The position numbers were made by a program, and so were the translations under genes. A stretch of DNA of 64,000 bases, from the NCBI GenBank assembly GCA_034401135.1, contig JAWZSP010000004.1, positions 3,410,001-3,474,000 of the forward strand, given 5' to 3'. The notes below the pieces were generated by a model. That model searched no databases and had not been told where the DNA came from. It saw nothing but the letters and a program-made list of their open reading frames with translations. The DNA is from Volutella citrinella (Eukaryota; Ascomycota; Sordariomycetes; Hypocreales; Nectriaceae). This document shows positions 46,330 to 58,521 of this stretch, piece by piece; the stretch's first letter is position 1; each line of letters opens with the position of its first letter.

Positions 46330-49164
46330 ATGTCGTCCTCGCTCTACCATCCGCGGCCGGTGCTCTCATCGCAAAGATACTCACCTGCTCCCGACTACCT
46401 GGAGACTGCTCGACGCAATAGCTACGCTGGCAGACTGCCGCTGCGAGAATCCAACGGTAATGCACAGGCACACAACTTCAACGGCATGGTGTCATGCTAC
46501 CAGAACTCGGTTGGCCTGTCGCCGTCCATGCCATCCAACATACCCGCCCCCATGGTGCCTTCACAATCCTTCGACTGCCTCTATCGCGTACAGACACCTA
46601 GGAACCAGCCCCGTTACCAGAGGAGAGCCCGCAATGGTGTGAATCCTCTCTACTTCTGGCCTGCCTTTAGGCAGTACCGCAACAGGCAAGCACACAAGGA
46701 CACCCAAAAGGACAAGGGCGGTGTCTGGAGGAGACCCGAGCTTGAGGATGCCTTCGTTGACTGTAAGAATCTCTTTCGAAATTAACTACCAATTCGCCTG
46801 TCGGGCTTGGCTGACACACACATAGCCGTGCTCCTCATGCCTCACATGGGTCGACGCAAGTTCTCCATGGGGGGCAAGCTGCATGGGCGGAACATGCTTA
46901 TTAGCGAATACATCTTTGTCATTTGTGTGGCAATTCTTGGAAGCAAGGAAATCTTCCGGATTGATAACAGCAACGACAGCATTGAGCAGATGGGCCGCAA
47001 GCAGGTCTCTAGTCACATGCAAGTGGTCAAAAAGTTCTTTGAAGACTTGCGCTGCTGTAAGAACTTAACTCATATTCATGAGCATTGGTATTGGCATGAA
47101 GCTGACCCCGTTTCCCCAGTCCATTTCCTTTTCCCAGCCGAGGAGAAGAAGGAGCCAGGCTCAACTAACTCTGACGACTACTATGATGAGGAAGAGCAAG
47201 AGTCTTTCAAGTCTAACCCGGTCCTGACGGCGCTAGCTGAGGGTCGGGTACCGGACGTTAAGCCCAACTATGAATATTTCTCACAACTCCTCCAGCTGCA
47301 GTCGCTCATCGCAGTCCGGCCCAAGACGTGCGAGATCTTCGTCTCGTCGTCCGAGGTCAAGATGCGCGACGACATCGCCTACGACATGCACGACACGCCG
47401 CTGGACCAGGAGTCGTTCCCGCACCTCAACAAGTACTCCAACTGCGACGACAGCCCCAACGTGCTGGGCAAGGACGTGCTGCTCCACGAGTACACGCGCT
47501 CCCTGGACCGCTCGACGTCGGCCTGCGTGAAGACGGTGACGAGGCGGTGGCAGAAGGATGCGCCTGAGATGTACGAGACGCTGGACCTGCCTACGCGCGA
47601 TGAGGAGTGCCTCCTCCTAGAGATGTGCGCCACCGTGGAGCTCCACGAGCACGCCAAGTTCCCGACGGGCTCGGAGCTGACGGGATACGTCGAGGTGGCC
47701 ATCCAGCAGCCGAACCTGCAGAACCACCGGTGGAAGTGTGTGACACGGCTCACGCGGCCGGCAGAGCTGCACAGCGAGGACTCGAAGCCGCGGGTCTACT
47801 CCAACGAGTCGGGCATCCACCGCAAGTGCTGCAGCGACTCCAAGCCTGACTGCGACTGCCACACGAGGCCGCGCCAGGACATCCACGTCCCGTTCCCGGC
47901 GGTGGAGTGGGCGAGCATCTTGAGCATGGCGGTGCAGTACCCGGACGTGGAGCACCAGCGCAAGAAGGAGAAGCGGTCCAAGCACGGCGAAGGGGGCGAC
48001 CGCAAGAAGCACGACCTGGAGCGGGCGGGCAGCAAGCGGAAGCGCACCGAGGACGATGGCGACGCAGCGTCATGGGCCCGCCGCGAGCCGACGGGCAGCG
48101 ACCTCATCTGCAAGGTGGCCATGTACCAGGAGCTGTGGTCGTGCGCGCCTGACTCGTCGCGATGGACACGCCAAGGCATCATCTTCTGGCGCTTCAACAC
48201 GACGAACCAGTGGTACAAGTACAACCCCGTGTTCAAGCCGGCGGGCACCTCGTGGCGCTGGCTGACGGTCAACGACCCCATGTCGCGCTATCACCAGCAG
48301 AAGGCCCTCGTCTACCCGTCGACGTCTACCTCAGTCTCGCGCGACTCCGTCATGTCGCCCACGCCGTCCGTCAACCAGCACATGACGGCCGTCATGAGCG
48401 AGACGTTCAACTCGGCCTGGGACAACAATGTGAGCCTCGCGCAGGTGCCCCCGGTGCCCGCAGCAAACAACAGCAGCGGCAGCGGCAACGGCATGACCCT
48501 CTTCGAGTCCTTCTCGGGCGGCCTTGCGACGCCACCGCCCACCGCTGGCCTGCAAGGGTCCTACCCCATCACATTCGAGCAGGGCATGCCCCAGTCTGCG
48601 GGAGGCACCGTCGGCTTTCTGCCCTCCGCCCCGTGCAGCAGCGCCGGCACCGAGGGCCACCAGAGCGCGGCAGCTCACACCCAAGCCCAAGCACAAGCCC
48701 ACGCGCAAGCCCAGGCCTACTTTGACGCCCAGACGACGCTGGCAGACCTCAAGCCCGTCATGTCGACGGCCCACGCAGTCGGATCGTACCATGCTGCTGC
48801 TGCCTCTACGGCGGGCCTGGACCTATCCAACTCTCTCGTCTACGACAACTCTCACTGCGAGGACAACCTCCAAGGCTGGGACATGCCCTCGCTAGACGGA
48901 TGGCCCTCCGCCGCCGCGGGCAATGGCGCCGCCGTACCCGGCACGGACTGGGCGGCCCAGGCAGCGGCGGCGGCGGCGGCGGGGCCCAAGGTGGAGGCCC
49001 ATGACCAGACGGCTATGTGGACCGCCGCCCAATGGGCGCAGATGACTGGAGGAGCAGCAGCCGGAAGCGAGCGTGATGGCAGCAGCCCCCGAGCCATGAA
49101 GCGCCGGCGGGGTGATACGATGGAGGGGCATGTGCCTGTGACGGTGGCCACGGCTGGATGGTGA
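46330..49164 (+). CDS. abaA: AbaA, TEA/ATTS-domain regulator of conidiation
   Basis: Three exons: 46330-46762, 46826-47056 and 47120-49164, giving 902 residues from MSSSLYHPRPVL. The TEA/ATTS DNA-binding domain covers residues about 125-225, from KGGVWRRPELEDAFVDS through MGRRKFSMGGKLHGRN to QVSSHMQVVKKFFEDLRC, and is interrupted by both introns; the phases join it perfectly. After it comes an acidic region, a conserved middle (VRPKTCEIFVSSSEVKMRDD) and a Gln/Ala/Ser-rich tail with a poly-Ala tract. In Aspergillus, AbaA acts after BrlA to drive phialide differentiation and activates wetA, brlA and itself; in Fusarium and other Hypocreales it controls conidiogenesis. An in-frame TTG lies upstream, but the ATG at 46330 matches the family N-terminus. 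Confidence 0.96.
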
Positions 49165-52100
49165 GTAGGCGAGCCAATGCAATGCCGCACACCAGAGAGA
49201 ACGAGACGACGGGGCTAGGCTCCGAACTTGAGACAGAGAGAGACCGGATTTGGCATGGGGGGTCCGGGGAAAAGACAAGAAGCTTTGGCACTTGGGGCTT
49301 GCAAGTGGGGGACGTTGATGCTGATCACGACGCTAATTGCATGGGCATCGGGCTGGAGATGGGGGTGGTTTTCTTTTTCTTTTTCCTCGGTCGATGGTTT
49401 TCCTTATCACGGGGGCTTGTGACCAAAAGCCCATTGGTAACTGGTGTTCCGGGGGGCGCGAGGGCGGCGTTTGTCGGGTTGTTGAGTTTGAATGAATGAC
49501 TGGCTAGGCTAAATGTTCTCACGACACAAAGGTAATATACCATCGAGATTTAGACATTACAACAACGGAGTAGTTTATTTTCCACCTTGAGACCCTAGTG
49601 AGCCCCGGCGGCTCCGCCCGTGAAGGACTGGACCGAGCTGGCCAACTTGAACCTTTGGAGCCTCCAGCCTCGACATGTCTCAAGTCGTTGGGGGAGGTGG
49701 AGGTTCAGCTCTGACGAGTAATGGCACACTCTGATCCAGGTTTGGCGACGGGACCTAACTTCGGGTCTAAGGGAAGCGTCTGCCTAGACCCGACTGGCCC
49801 CTATGGATTGGGACCATCACAGAGTTTGGAGTCTTTCCCAATCGCGCCTTGGCAGGTCGTGGCAGGCTGTCACAAGAGGCAAGGCTGGGCCCAGGCTAGG
49901 CCGATGGGACCCGCCGAATCGCGTGCTCGGCAGCCAGGATAGAGTTTCTGACAGGCGGAGTCGGGCGGGGGAAGAGACAAGGTGATAGCAGGCCACCCCG
50001 TGCTCAGAAGAGTCAAGTCAAAGTGATGGCGAGAAACAAACCTCTGCGTGGTGTGATGGTCGTTGATCACTGATGTCTCTACAGCAGTGCCCCACCACCA
50101 GCCTCGCGGCGGGGCTCCGAGAAGGAGGGGGGTGTGGTTGTGCTTGGAGGGGGAAACTTGTTGCTCGTCTTGTTGCCAAACCAGAGGCTGAAGTGCTTGG
50201 ACCGCGGCCGTGGGAACCCGCGCCCTGGAGACACGGGCAAGACGGGCTTGAGGCTGAGAGGGGAGGAGGAGAAAAAGCAATGTCTCGTTCGTCCGCCTGC
50301 TAAAGTCCGATATCAGAAAGACGGGTCAGGGCCTTAGGGGGGGATCGTGAGACATCCATCGGGAGCGGGATGACGAGCAGCTGGGAAGCCCTTCTGCCGA
50401 TGGGCCAAAAATGGCTTGACAGGGCGCCAACTCTTGGGCGCCCCCCCCGCCGTCTCTTCACTCTCTTCCCTTCTTGGTCGTTGCTTTCCTTTTTCCTCGG
50501 ATTGCTCCGCTGTTCAGCTGCGGTTTGTCTTGCTCAGACTTACATGTGCTTACACACACACACCACACCCGCCCTCCCCCGATTCGGCCTGGGGGCGAGG
50601 GCTTTTTTTTCTTCTTTGTGCTACTTTTAGGTGCGGGGCGGGATCAGGCAGCTGCTACCTGCGTCGAGTAGTTTTCGATGTGTGTGGCCGTGGTGTGATG
50701 CTGGCCGAGAGGAGAGCAGCGGCCCAAGCTCATGATGGGTGTGTGGGCTTTGGACTCGTTGAGAGTGAGACGGGCGAGGGAGGGGGTGTGTGTATATCTG
50801 GTTGTGTGTGCGGACGTGCGCTCGAGGGGGTGGAGAGAGGGAGCGGTTCGCGGCACAGCGGGGAAGGGGAAGCGCAGCTATTGACTATATATATCCTGAG
50901 GGATTCATCAATTGATTGCTCAACCTGCCCTCGTGAGGGTGAAGAGCGAGGGCATCCCGCCGTTCGTGGGCTGCCTAGCTGGACGAGCAGCCATGAGATG
51001 AGGGCGACTGCTGTTGGCGCTCCGCTCGCACACATGGGACCTGCAGGTCGGGGCGAGCGTAATGGAGGGGCACGAGAGGTAGAGTGTGCGACACCCAACG
51101 GTCGTGAATAGATCGAAGATAATGGGTGGGGGGAGGGGTGTGCGGCGGCCCATTCATTGACTCCATCATCCGTCGCTGGCCCGCCATTGACGACGCCAAT
51201 CACACGCACGCTTTGATCACAACTGGGGACCAGCCCTCGCTTGCAAAGGTGAACAAGCTGAAATGACGCCAACAAGGCTTGTTTGTTTGCTAGAAGAGCA
51301 AGAGCGAAGCCAAGAAGCGAAAAAAAGAGAAAAGAGGGTTGGGCTGGTTGTCGAGGCGCAAGACGGGCGGAACGTGCTCCCGCGGCCCCGTACGGCCCAT
51401 TGTTGTTGACCTTTGAGCTTGTTGGTGATGAGAACCCACACCGGACGTGCTTTTCCCAGACGTCACTTGCTTGACCATTGATCCAAAGGGCCGAGAGCTC
51501 GGGAGCTGTAACGGTCGGCCCCCCGCCAGAGCATCCTGCGCCAGCAACATGTTCTTGAGCTGTCAGAGCTCGTCCTGCATCACTCCTCCGGCCTGTGGCT
51601 ATGAATCAGCCATGGCCGCCCAACGCTGGGTGTTGGGTGAGAGTGTGGCGCCTGGCCAAACAAGTGGGCGCATCGTAGTCGATGCGAGCGGGCAGAGAAA
51701 AAGCGGGAAGGGTGGTTGTTGAGAACGAGGCCCGGCGTTGGGGGGCCAGGATTCTGGCTGTGCTTCTTTGGTGTTTCGATCAGCGGGGAGTTTAGTTTCG
51801 ATACCTGAGGGCCCGCAGGCTAACACAGGATCCCCCCTTCCTCTATGGTGAGGGTTTCGATTTGCGTTCTGGTGGTGAATGCTGGAAAGGATCGAGACGA
51901 GAGCCGCCGATCTGACCTGAGTTGCGGCGCCGAGATAGACGTCCAGGTCAACGCGGGCATGGTATGCTGAGCATCGGCCGCCCGAAACACCACAACACAT
52001 GTCTGTCATTCGTTTCTATCCGCGCCTCCCAACTGATGGATGGCGGCAACCCAACACGGTAGCCACGCCGGCACCCGCGACTCACCGGAAGCATGCCACT

Positions 52101-54424
52101 GGCGGCGAGGGACGCATGGCAGACTCGCCGACTGGCTGACGGGCATTCGCCGAGAGTCGCCACATTTCGCAGCGGCTGGCACCCGACGGCGCAATGATGT
52201 CGTCCCAGCGCTGAGCCCACAATGGCCGCCGTCGCAGGCCGCACGCGACGCGGCGGAACGGTAGGTGGGCAGGTTCGAAAGCGCCCGACGTCCGATTTAG
52301 AAGCACCGCGGCCTGGGTGGTGTCTGAGTGCCAGAGGGGAGGAACAGCGGCAACCTATGGATGTAATGATGTATGCACTCAGGGCCACCTGCATTAAAAC
52401 GGCAGCAGCGGAGCAGCCACTCGCGGCTCGCCTTCCCTGGCTTCTGGCCAATGGATTTAGACGCCCGCCGTCGCCGGTGGGGCACGGCCCTGGTCTAGCT
52501 ACTCCGGCGCCGCCCAAGCGCCAAACCACACAAGTTGACAACTGCGCGACGACCAATCCCCGGCCTCTGGGCACTGTCTTCTCGCACACCAGTGAATCGG
52601 GTCTGCTCCATCTCTGGATCGTGCAGTTTCAAACCCACAACCTGCCCTGGCCTCCCGAGCTGCTTGAGCCAGGGCTCGCGGCTCAGGGATCCCGGCGAGA
52701 AATGAATCGGAAGTTTCTCTCTCTCTCTCTTTCTTGCCCTCTCGCTCTCTCAATGGCCTTGCAGATGTCCATCGGGTCGGCCGGGGATCCAGTCGGGCGG
52801 CTACCACCATCCCACTTTCGAAACGACATCGAAGCCCCGCCCTGGCCTTATTCGTGCCCAAGTGCTAGGAGTTTATGCAGTGCTTGCTTGCTTGCCACTA
52901 CGCGCAGATAGAGATGCCTTGGGTTGTGAATATTCACCGCGGCGCACCCCCCGTCGTCTCGTTGTTTCGCAGTCAATCTCCCGCAACCCCATCCATGTGC
53001 GACGATGGTCCAGTCTAGAACTGGGCCAAGCAGTCTGCCCAGCCATGCTCTACTGGCCGCCAGACACTCCCGCCAGCGCTTCCCCAGACGAAGCCGCGAC
53101 GCCGCGCGCAACAACGGCGGCACATGGACGCCGAATCCGCCTGCTACTCCCTCCGCTTGGCTGGTCCGTTCTGCGTCTTTCGTTTCGCAGCCACTGCCGC
53201 GTCCGTGAATCCTTGCCCAGTGCCTGTGACGGTGGAATTGTCTGGTGTCGTCTACCGCCCGCGCGTCAAGTGCCGCGATGCGCCTGGCCTCGCCTGGCCG
53301 CGCCCCTGGTCCTGTCTCATCTACTGCTAGTACCATAGTTAGTCGTCCACGATGAAGGCGGTTCTGGGACGTGGCCCGTTTCCCAGACCACAGTCGAGGC
53401 GGCCAAGCGATAGGTCCTCGTGGCATCCCCCGACGCACGATGCCAGACTGCCCAATCTTCCACGGCGCATGTTTCAACTCGGGTGCCCGCCTCGAGGCCT
53501 GCTGCAACCACAAGGCCTCATAAAGCCAAACCGTCCGTCCCGCCTGGCTGCTGCTGTTCCTCTTCACCTATCGTTCTGTCATCCCCTGTCCTCTCAACTG
53601 CTGTGGGCTCCCGACCAGTCAAACTCTCCGTCGACGACTGTTTGCTTGTTTCTCATTCACCGTCCACACGTTCAACTGTCCGTGACTCACCAAGTATGAG
53701 AATGCTCTCCTAGAAGCGGCCACCAAAAAGTTTCCTTACCGTCTTCTCTTTTGTCGCTTCGCTTCTTGTGGCATACATTTACTTCCCCCCCTGGCTCGGG
53801 GTTTCTTTGCTTGCATACTCTTGTCCCCCCTCCGCTGCTCTCGAGGCTCAGCCGGACTGGCCACTCACGACTTCTGCTACAATACTACCGCTACCATCAT
53901 CAACAACAACTACCCTCACTCGACCACTATCCGCGGCTTCAAAATACCACAATAGACCCATTTGCAGTCCATTGACGAGTGTGTGGATTAACCACAAAAT
54001 TTTGTCATTGTTCGGCTCCATTGGTAGCCTTTGACAATCGAGGTGGTGAACCGGGCTCCTTTGACAGCTGCCCGTATCAACCGTCAACAGTGCCCGCCAG
54101 CTGTACAGCATCGCTTCTTTGCTGAGCGCTGCGCACACTCACCGAATACAAAAACATAAACAACTGTTCACCCCTCCTGAACACACCTTCTTCTCACCCT
54201 CACAAAGTCACGAGTTCCCTCGCTCTCTGACGAGCGAACACACTCCTTTCACCACACAAGAACACTGCTTTCCTTTGACTGCTCACTGACATCTTGGTTC
54301 CCTTCATTTCAAAACCACTTAGACCTGGCGTCTTTACATTTGACTTCACTCATTTAAATTTCATACACATCCTTGAGAACCAAATACCAGAAACCAAAAG
54401 TAAACAAGAAAAGAACAGCAGAAT
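49165..54424. other. 5.3-kb gene-free stretch and leader of the secreted-protein gene
   Basis: Contains the abaA 3' region, then about 4 kb of GC-rich sequence with simple repeats: AC at 50552-50562, a TATATATAT near 50886-50894 and TC at 52716-52731. From about 53540 the plus strand is pyrimidine-rich and then A/C-rich up to the ATG at 54425, consistent with a leader of several hundred bases. The long open frames on either strand here are not convincing. Confidence 0.5.
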
Positions 54425-56077
54425 ATGAGAGGGAGCACATCTACGCGCGTCGCCCTGGTGGCGACGACCATTGCATCCTTGATGCCTGCGGCCGTGGCCC
54501 ACTCTTGGGTCGAGATCGCGTACAAGATCGCAACCAACGGTACCTTTGTAGGCGAGCCTGGATATGCGCGTGGCTACGTCCCGCGTTCAGACCCGGCGTT
54601 CAACGACCAGCTCGCCAGCTACATCTTGCCTGCAGCCGGACAACAACAGTACACAGGCCAAGAAATTCTGAACAAGTTTGAGAAGGAGGAAAAACCGAAA
54701 CAAGCCCTGCTCAAGGCCGCCCCTGGTGACCACGTCGCCATCATGCATCTTGAGAACGGCCATACGACAATCCCTGAGAACAACCCGAACAAGCCCCTGA
54801 ACCGTGGCACCATCTTCTTCTACGGCACCAGTGAGCCCCAAAAGAAGGAAAAACTCTTCGACGTTCACCTTCTCTGGAACAAGGACGGCACTGGTGGAGA
54901 CCGCCGAGGCAAGCTCCTGGCTACTCGCAACTACGACGACGGGCAGTGTTACCAGCCCAACCAACGGCCCATCAGCCTTTCGCGCTCCAAGGAGCTGGCT
55001 TCTATTGGCGCCACCGCCGAGAAGGAGCTCATGTGCCAGTCCGACATTCAACTTCCCAAGGACCTGAAGCCCGGCTCCATCTACACGGTCTACTGGTACT
55101 GGGACTGGCCCCAGCTGAACCCCAACGTCGTCGACATGGCCAAGACCAAGGACGGCAAATTCCCCTGGGCCGGCTCCTTCATTCGCGACAAGAACCTGAA
55201 GCAGTCGCAGGGCTACGGCCCCGATGCCATCGCCCGTAGCGAGAGTTACTCGAGTGTCATCGACATCATGATTGTCGACCCCAAGAGCGAGGGCCAGTCC
55301 GTGGCGTCCAAGGATGGCGTGCTCAACTTCATCCCGAACCAGAACGTCTACTCCATGGGCATCAAGGACCAAATGATCAACGACTTCACAGTCGACGTCA
55401 CCCCTGACAAGGGCAACGGCGATGGTGGAAACAGCGCCGAGCCCACCAAGACCAAGACCAAGACCAAGGCCGAGAGCGAGCCCACCAAAGCTCCCACAAA
55501 GTCTGCGCCGGCTAATGGCGGCGGCGTGGCCACCGTCACGCTCACCAAGACCGTCCAGCCACCCGTCTCCGTGTCTACCGTCTACGTCACAGTCCCCGGC
55601 GGAAAGGAGACGGGGCCTGCAAAGGAAGCCCCAACATCGACGTCGACGTCGGTCCTCGTCCTGACCAGGACCCGGGGCGTCTCCGCGACTCCCAGTCAGA
55701 AGGATCAGACCAACACTCCCACCGCGTCCCCCGTCCCTGTGTCCATCTCCGTGACTCCCATTCCGAAGGAGCAGATGGGCACTCCGACCACATCCCCCCT
55801 CCCCGCATCCAAGTCCACCCAGAAGCCGGAGCAGCTAGTTGACACCCCCACCGCTTCCCCTCTCCCTGCTACTTCCAAGACCACCCAGAAGCCGGAGCGG
55901 GAGACCCCGACCGGGCTGCGGACGTCCTTCATCAAGCCGAGCGCGACTATTCCTGGAGGCAACTTCCGCGAGGAGCCCACACCCAAGCCCGAGGCGCCGG
56001 CCGAGACCACCCCATGCCCCAAGAACCCCAAGAACAACCTCCGCCGCCGAGCCAACTGGGGTCTCCTCGGATGGTGA
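54425..56077 (+). CDS. Secreted His-first protein (DUF7492-like), possible LPMO-type fold
   Basis: Single exon, 550 residues. Residues 1-25 form a signal peptide ending Ala-Val-Ala, so the predicted mature protein begins with His26 (HSWVEIAYKIATNGTFVGEP). A conserved domain runs to about residue 330 and includes APGDHVAIMHLENGHTT, GTIFFYGTSEP, DGQCYQPN, MCQSDIQLPKDLKPG and YTVYWYWDWP. This resembles a fungal secreted family I know as DUF7492. An N-terminal His after cleavage is the hallmark of copper-dependent lytic polysaccharide monooxygenases, where it and a second His chelate copper; the internal His residues of the GDH and GHTT segments are candidates for that role. This is inference from position only. 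The last about 210 residues are Thr/Pro/Ser/Lys-rich, probably O-glycosylated, and end in a basic NLRRRANWGLLGW without a GPI signal. Confidence 0.85.
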   Translation: MRGSTSTRVALVATTIASLMPAAVAHSWVEIAYKIATNGTFVGEPGYARGYVPRSDPAFNDQLASYILPAAGQQQYTGQEILNKFEKEEKPKQALLKAAPGDHVAIMHLENGHTTIPENNPNKPLNRGTIFFYGTSEPQKKEKLFDVHLLWNKDGTGGDRRGKLLATRNYDDGQCYQPNQRPISLSRSKELASIGATAEKELMCQSDIQLPKDLKPGSIYTVYWYWDWPQLNPNVVDMAKTKDGKFPWAGSFIRDKNLKQSQGYGPDAIARSESYSSVIDIMIVDPKSEGQSVASKDGVLNFIPNQNVYSMGIKDQMINDFTVDVTPDKGNGDGGNSAEPTKTKTKTKAESEPTKAPTKSAPANGGGVATVTLTKTVQPPVSVSTVYVTVPGGKETGPAKEAPTSTSTSVLVLTRTRGVSATPSQKDQTNTPTASPVPVSISVTPIPKEQMGTPTTSPLPASKSTQKPEQLVDTPTASPLPATSKTTQKPERETPTGLRTSFIKPSATIPGGNFREEPTPKPEAPAETTPCPKNPKNNLRRRANWGLLGW

Positions 56078-57231
56078 ATGGCATCACCAGTCTTCACTGG
56101 ATCACAGCAATCCCCACGCTCGCCTTTGATTCAAACACCCTCTTTTTTTCTACTTCTTTCTCTTACTCTCTCATTCAGTGCACCCGACGCTCGTTCTCTT
56201 TCCTAGGCGGTGATGATATCACCCCCGTGCGAGCGTGGCAGACGATTTTCACGATACACATGCATCCACGGAGTAACACAAGAGAATACACAACGCGCAC
56301 CCTGCCTGGGCCACGGCTAGGGGAGGGGGGATACTTGGAACGGAGGTGCATGGACCGGAAGGGGGTGCATATCTGGCGTTGGATACATGATACCATTTGT
56401 TTGTGCCGGGAGTCCATGCTTGTGCTGGTCCACGGGAAGCGACACACAGAACGGCAGCGGATCGACCTCGTCGTCCGCCCTTGGCAATTTGCTTTACTTT
56501 GAATTTCTTCTTCTTCTTCAAGACCCCCTTTTTTTCCTCTCACACTCACTCTTTCTGGTCTATGTCTTCTATCTACGTGGGCAGATGGATACACCGGCAC
56601 CTGGCGTGGTTAGACGGGGGGTGGACAACAAAAAATCGGATAGCACAGAAGCTTTTCAGAGCTTAGTCTTTGATAAAGCGCAATTGATGTTCTTTTACTT
56701 TTGCTTCACAACAAATCTCGAAATCTCGTGCTGCATCTGCCTTGGTTCATGTGACTTATGTGTGTGTATGTCTGTGCTTCAGGTCTCTTTACGTTGTGTA
56801 TTGTGGCTACAGAGTCCCCCCTGGATGAGTTGTTCGTTGCAACACGTGAACTCTTGTTCTTGTCCCTTGCCAGCACACACCCCGTAGGTAACCAACCCAC
56901 CCCGTGCCGCGTCAATTCGGCGGAATCTTTTTTGCTCTCGTAGGACAAACGTACGGTGAGTGCACCGGAGAAAAAGAAACCCGTTCGCTGCCGAGATAAC
57001 TGGGGTGTCACCCAGCGGACAAGCAACAAACTGACTGTGCTCGTCCTCTTGTTCGTTGCATGGCGTTGAAACACCACAGCGTGACACTTGTGGCAACTGA
57101 ACCTGCTTCTCGACCCTATCTCCTCTCCGTGCCCCACGTACGGCCGAGCCTCTTCACGGGGCGGTCTGATGCGTGTACAATCTGTTTCCGACAGGAGCAG
57201 CATGAGCCTAGAATGGTGAGACAGCCCCATC
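56078..57231. other. Tail-to-tail spacer
   Basis: About 1.15 kb between the convergent secreted-protein and cyclophilin genes, carrying both 3' UTRs. T/C-rich tracts occur near 56140-56170 and 56497-56560. No gene is visible. Confidence 0.5.
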
Positions 57232-58521
57232 CTACATCTCGCCGCACTGAGCAATGACCACGTCCAGGTTTGGCACGTCCTTGCCGCGGTAGCCCGTCTT
57301 GGTAGCCTCCATCTTCTTGACGACATCCATGCCCTGGAACACCTTTCCAAAGACGACGTGCTTGTTGTCGAGGAAAGGGGTAGGCACGGTTGTGATGAAG
57401 AACTGGGAGCCGTTTGTGTTGGGACCAGCGTTCTAGAGGCCGCGGGAGTCAATATGTGCACAAGACGGGGCAGGAGGCGGATAGCAAAAGTGTAGGTGAG
57501 AACATACCGCCATTGACAGCAGGCCAGGCTGATCGTGCTTCAGAGTAAAGTTCTCGTCCTCGAAGGACTTGAACCCCCAGACGCAGGTTGAGCCAGTGCC
57601 ATCTCCGTTGAGGAAGTCTCCGCCCTGGCACATGAAGTTGGGAATCTATCAACGCACGTTAGCGAGCCCTACGCACGCCATACCTGGGATGCCGTTCCTT
57701 GGGCTGATAATGAGTGACGCACAATACGATGGAACTTGGAGCCCTTGTAGCCCTGTGGCCGGCCAGCTGCGTTCTTGGACTCGCCGGTGCAGAACTGACG
57801 AAAGTTCTCGGCCGTTTTGGGCACTACATCTTTGAAAAGCTCGAACGTGATTCGTCCGAGGGGTTCACCTGAGAAGCAGTGAGCATGTTGCAGGACATCC
57901 TGGATGTGGGTGGTCAAGTGACGACGGCCTGGTGCAGGAGAGCATCAATGACGCAGAGCATCACCGATGGCCTCCATCCTGAGGATAGAAGGCCAGCACA
58001 GAGACTAGAGAAACCTCATTCATGCGCATGACAAGAGCCCCATCTACCAATGGACCAGATACTACTAGCCTGGCGAATAGTCGGTTGACCCCAAGTGAGG
58101 CTCAGCGGTGACGACGGCAGACTCCACCACCACCAAGACCGGGTATTTGAAATAGAGTCGGGCACGGGAAGACCTACCTCCGAGAGTAATGTCGAAGAAG
58201 ACACTGCCAACCAGGATCAGATTAGCCTACATTTCATACCATCTCCAAGACGATGTTGTCGCCCCAAGGAGTCAGTGATAGTGTCCCCCGGAACCAATTC
58301 GCTCGCAACTACTAGTGTTTGGCTTGCACCGCCACTTCTAGGGCCAGCCTACAGGACCCCCGGCACCACAACTTCGGCCGATGGCCAGGGGCATTCGGAC
58401 TGGCCGGTTCCTGAGGGGTTTTGCCGCGTCCGGGTGGGCGCCTGCAGAAGGGACGGACTGGTTCCGGACGAGGGCCGACTTACAGTGGGTTCCCGGACTC
58501 GGGGAGCTGTGTGGGTGGCAT
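57232..58521 (-). CDS. PPIH: Cyclophilin H-type peptidyl-prolyl isomerase
   Basis: Five exons: 58484-58521, 58178-58203, 57723-57868, 57508-57645 and 57232-57432, encoding 182 residues. The joined start, [12 protein letters not shown] followed by [20 protein letters not shown], matches cyclophilin H (NPxVFFD), as does the end VIAQCGEM. Catalytic residues are present: the FHRI...NFMCQGGDF block supplies the Arg, Phe, Met and Gln, and QFFIT the second Phe. The position equivalent to CypA Trp121 is Phe ([11 protein letters not shown]), a change known to weaken cyclosporin A binding in CypA. Cyclophilin H belongs to the U4/U6 snRNP in animals and acts in splicing. Exon 2 is only 26 nt and introns 1 and 2 (280 and 309 nt) are unusually long for this window; the choice of exon 1 is inferred from the family N-terminus. 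Confidence 0.92.

Noticed and set aside
50416..51111. 231-codon open frame downstream of abaA
   Set aside because: No ATG-supported domain; it spans simple repeats and other overlapping frames.
52848..53567. 239-codon minus-strand open frame
   Set aside because: Composition-driven and opposed by equally long frames on the other strand; no recognisable motif.
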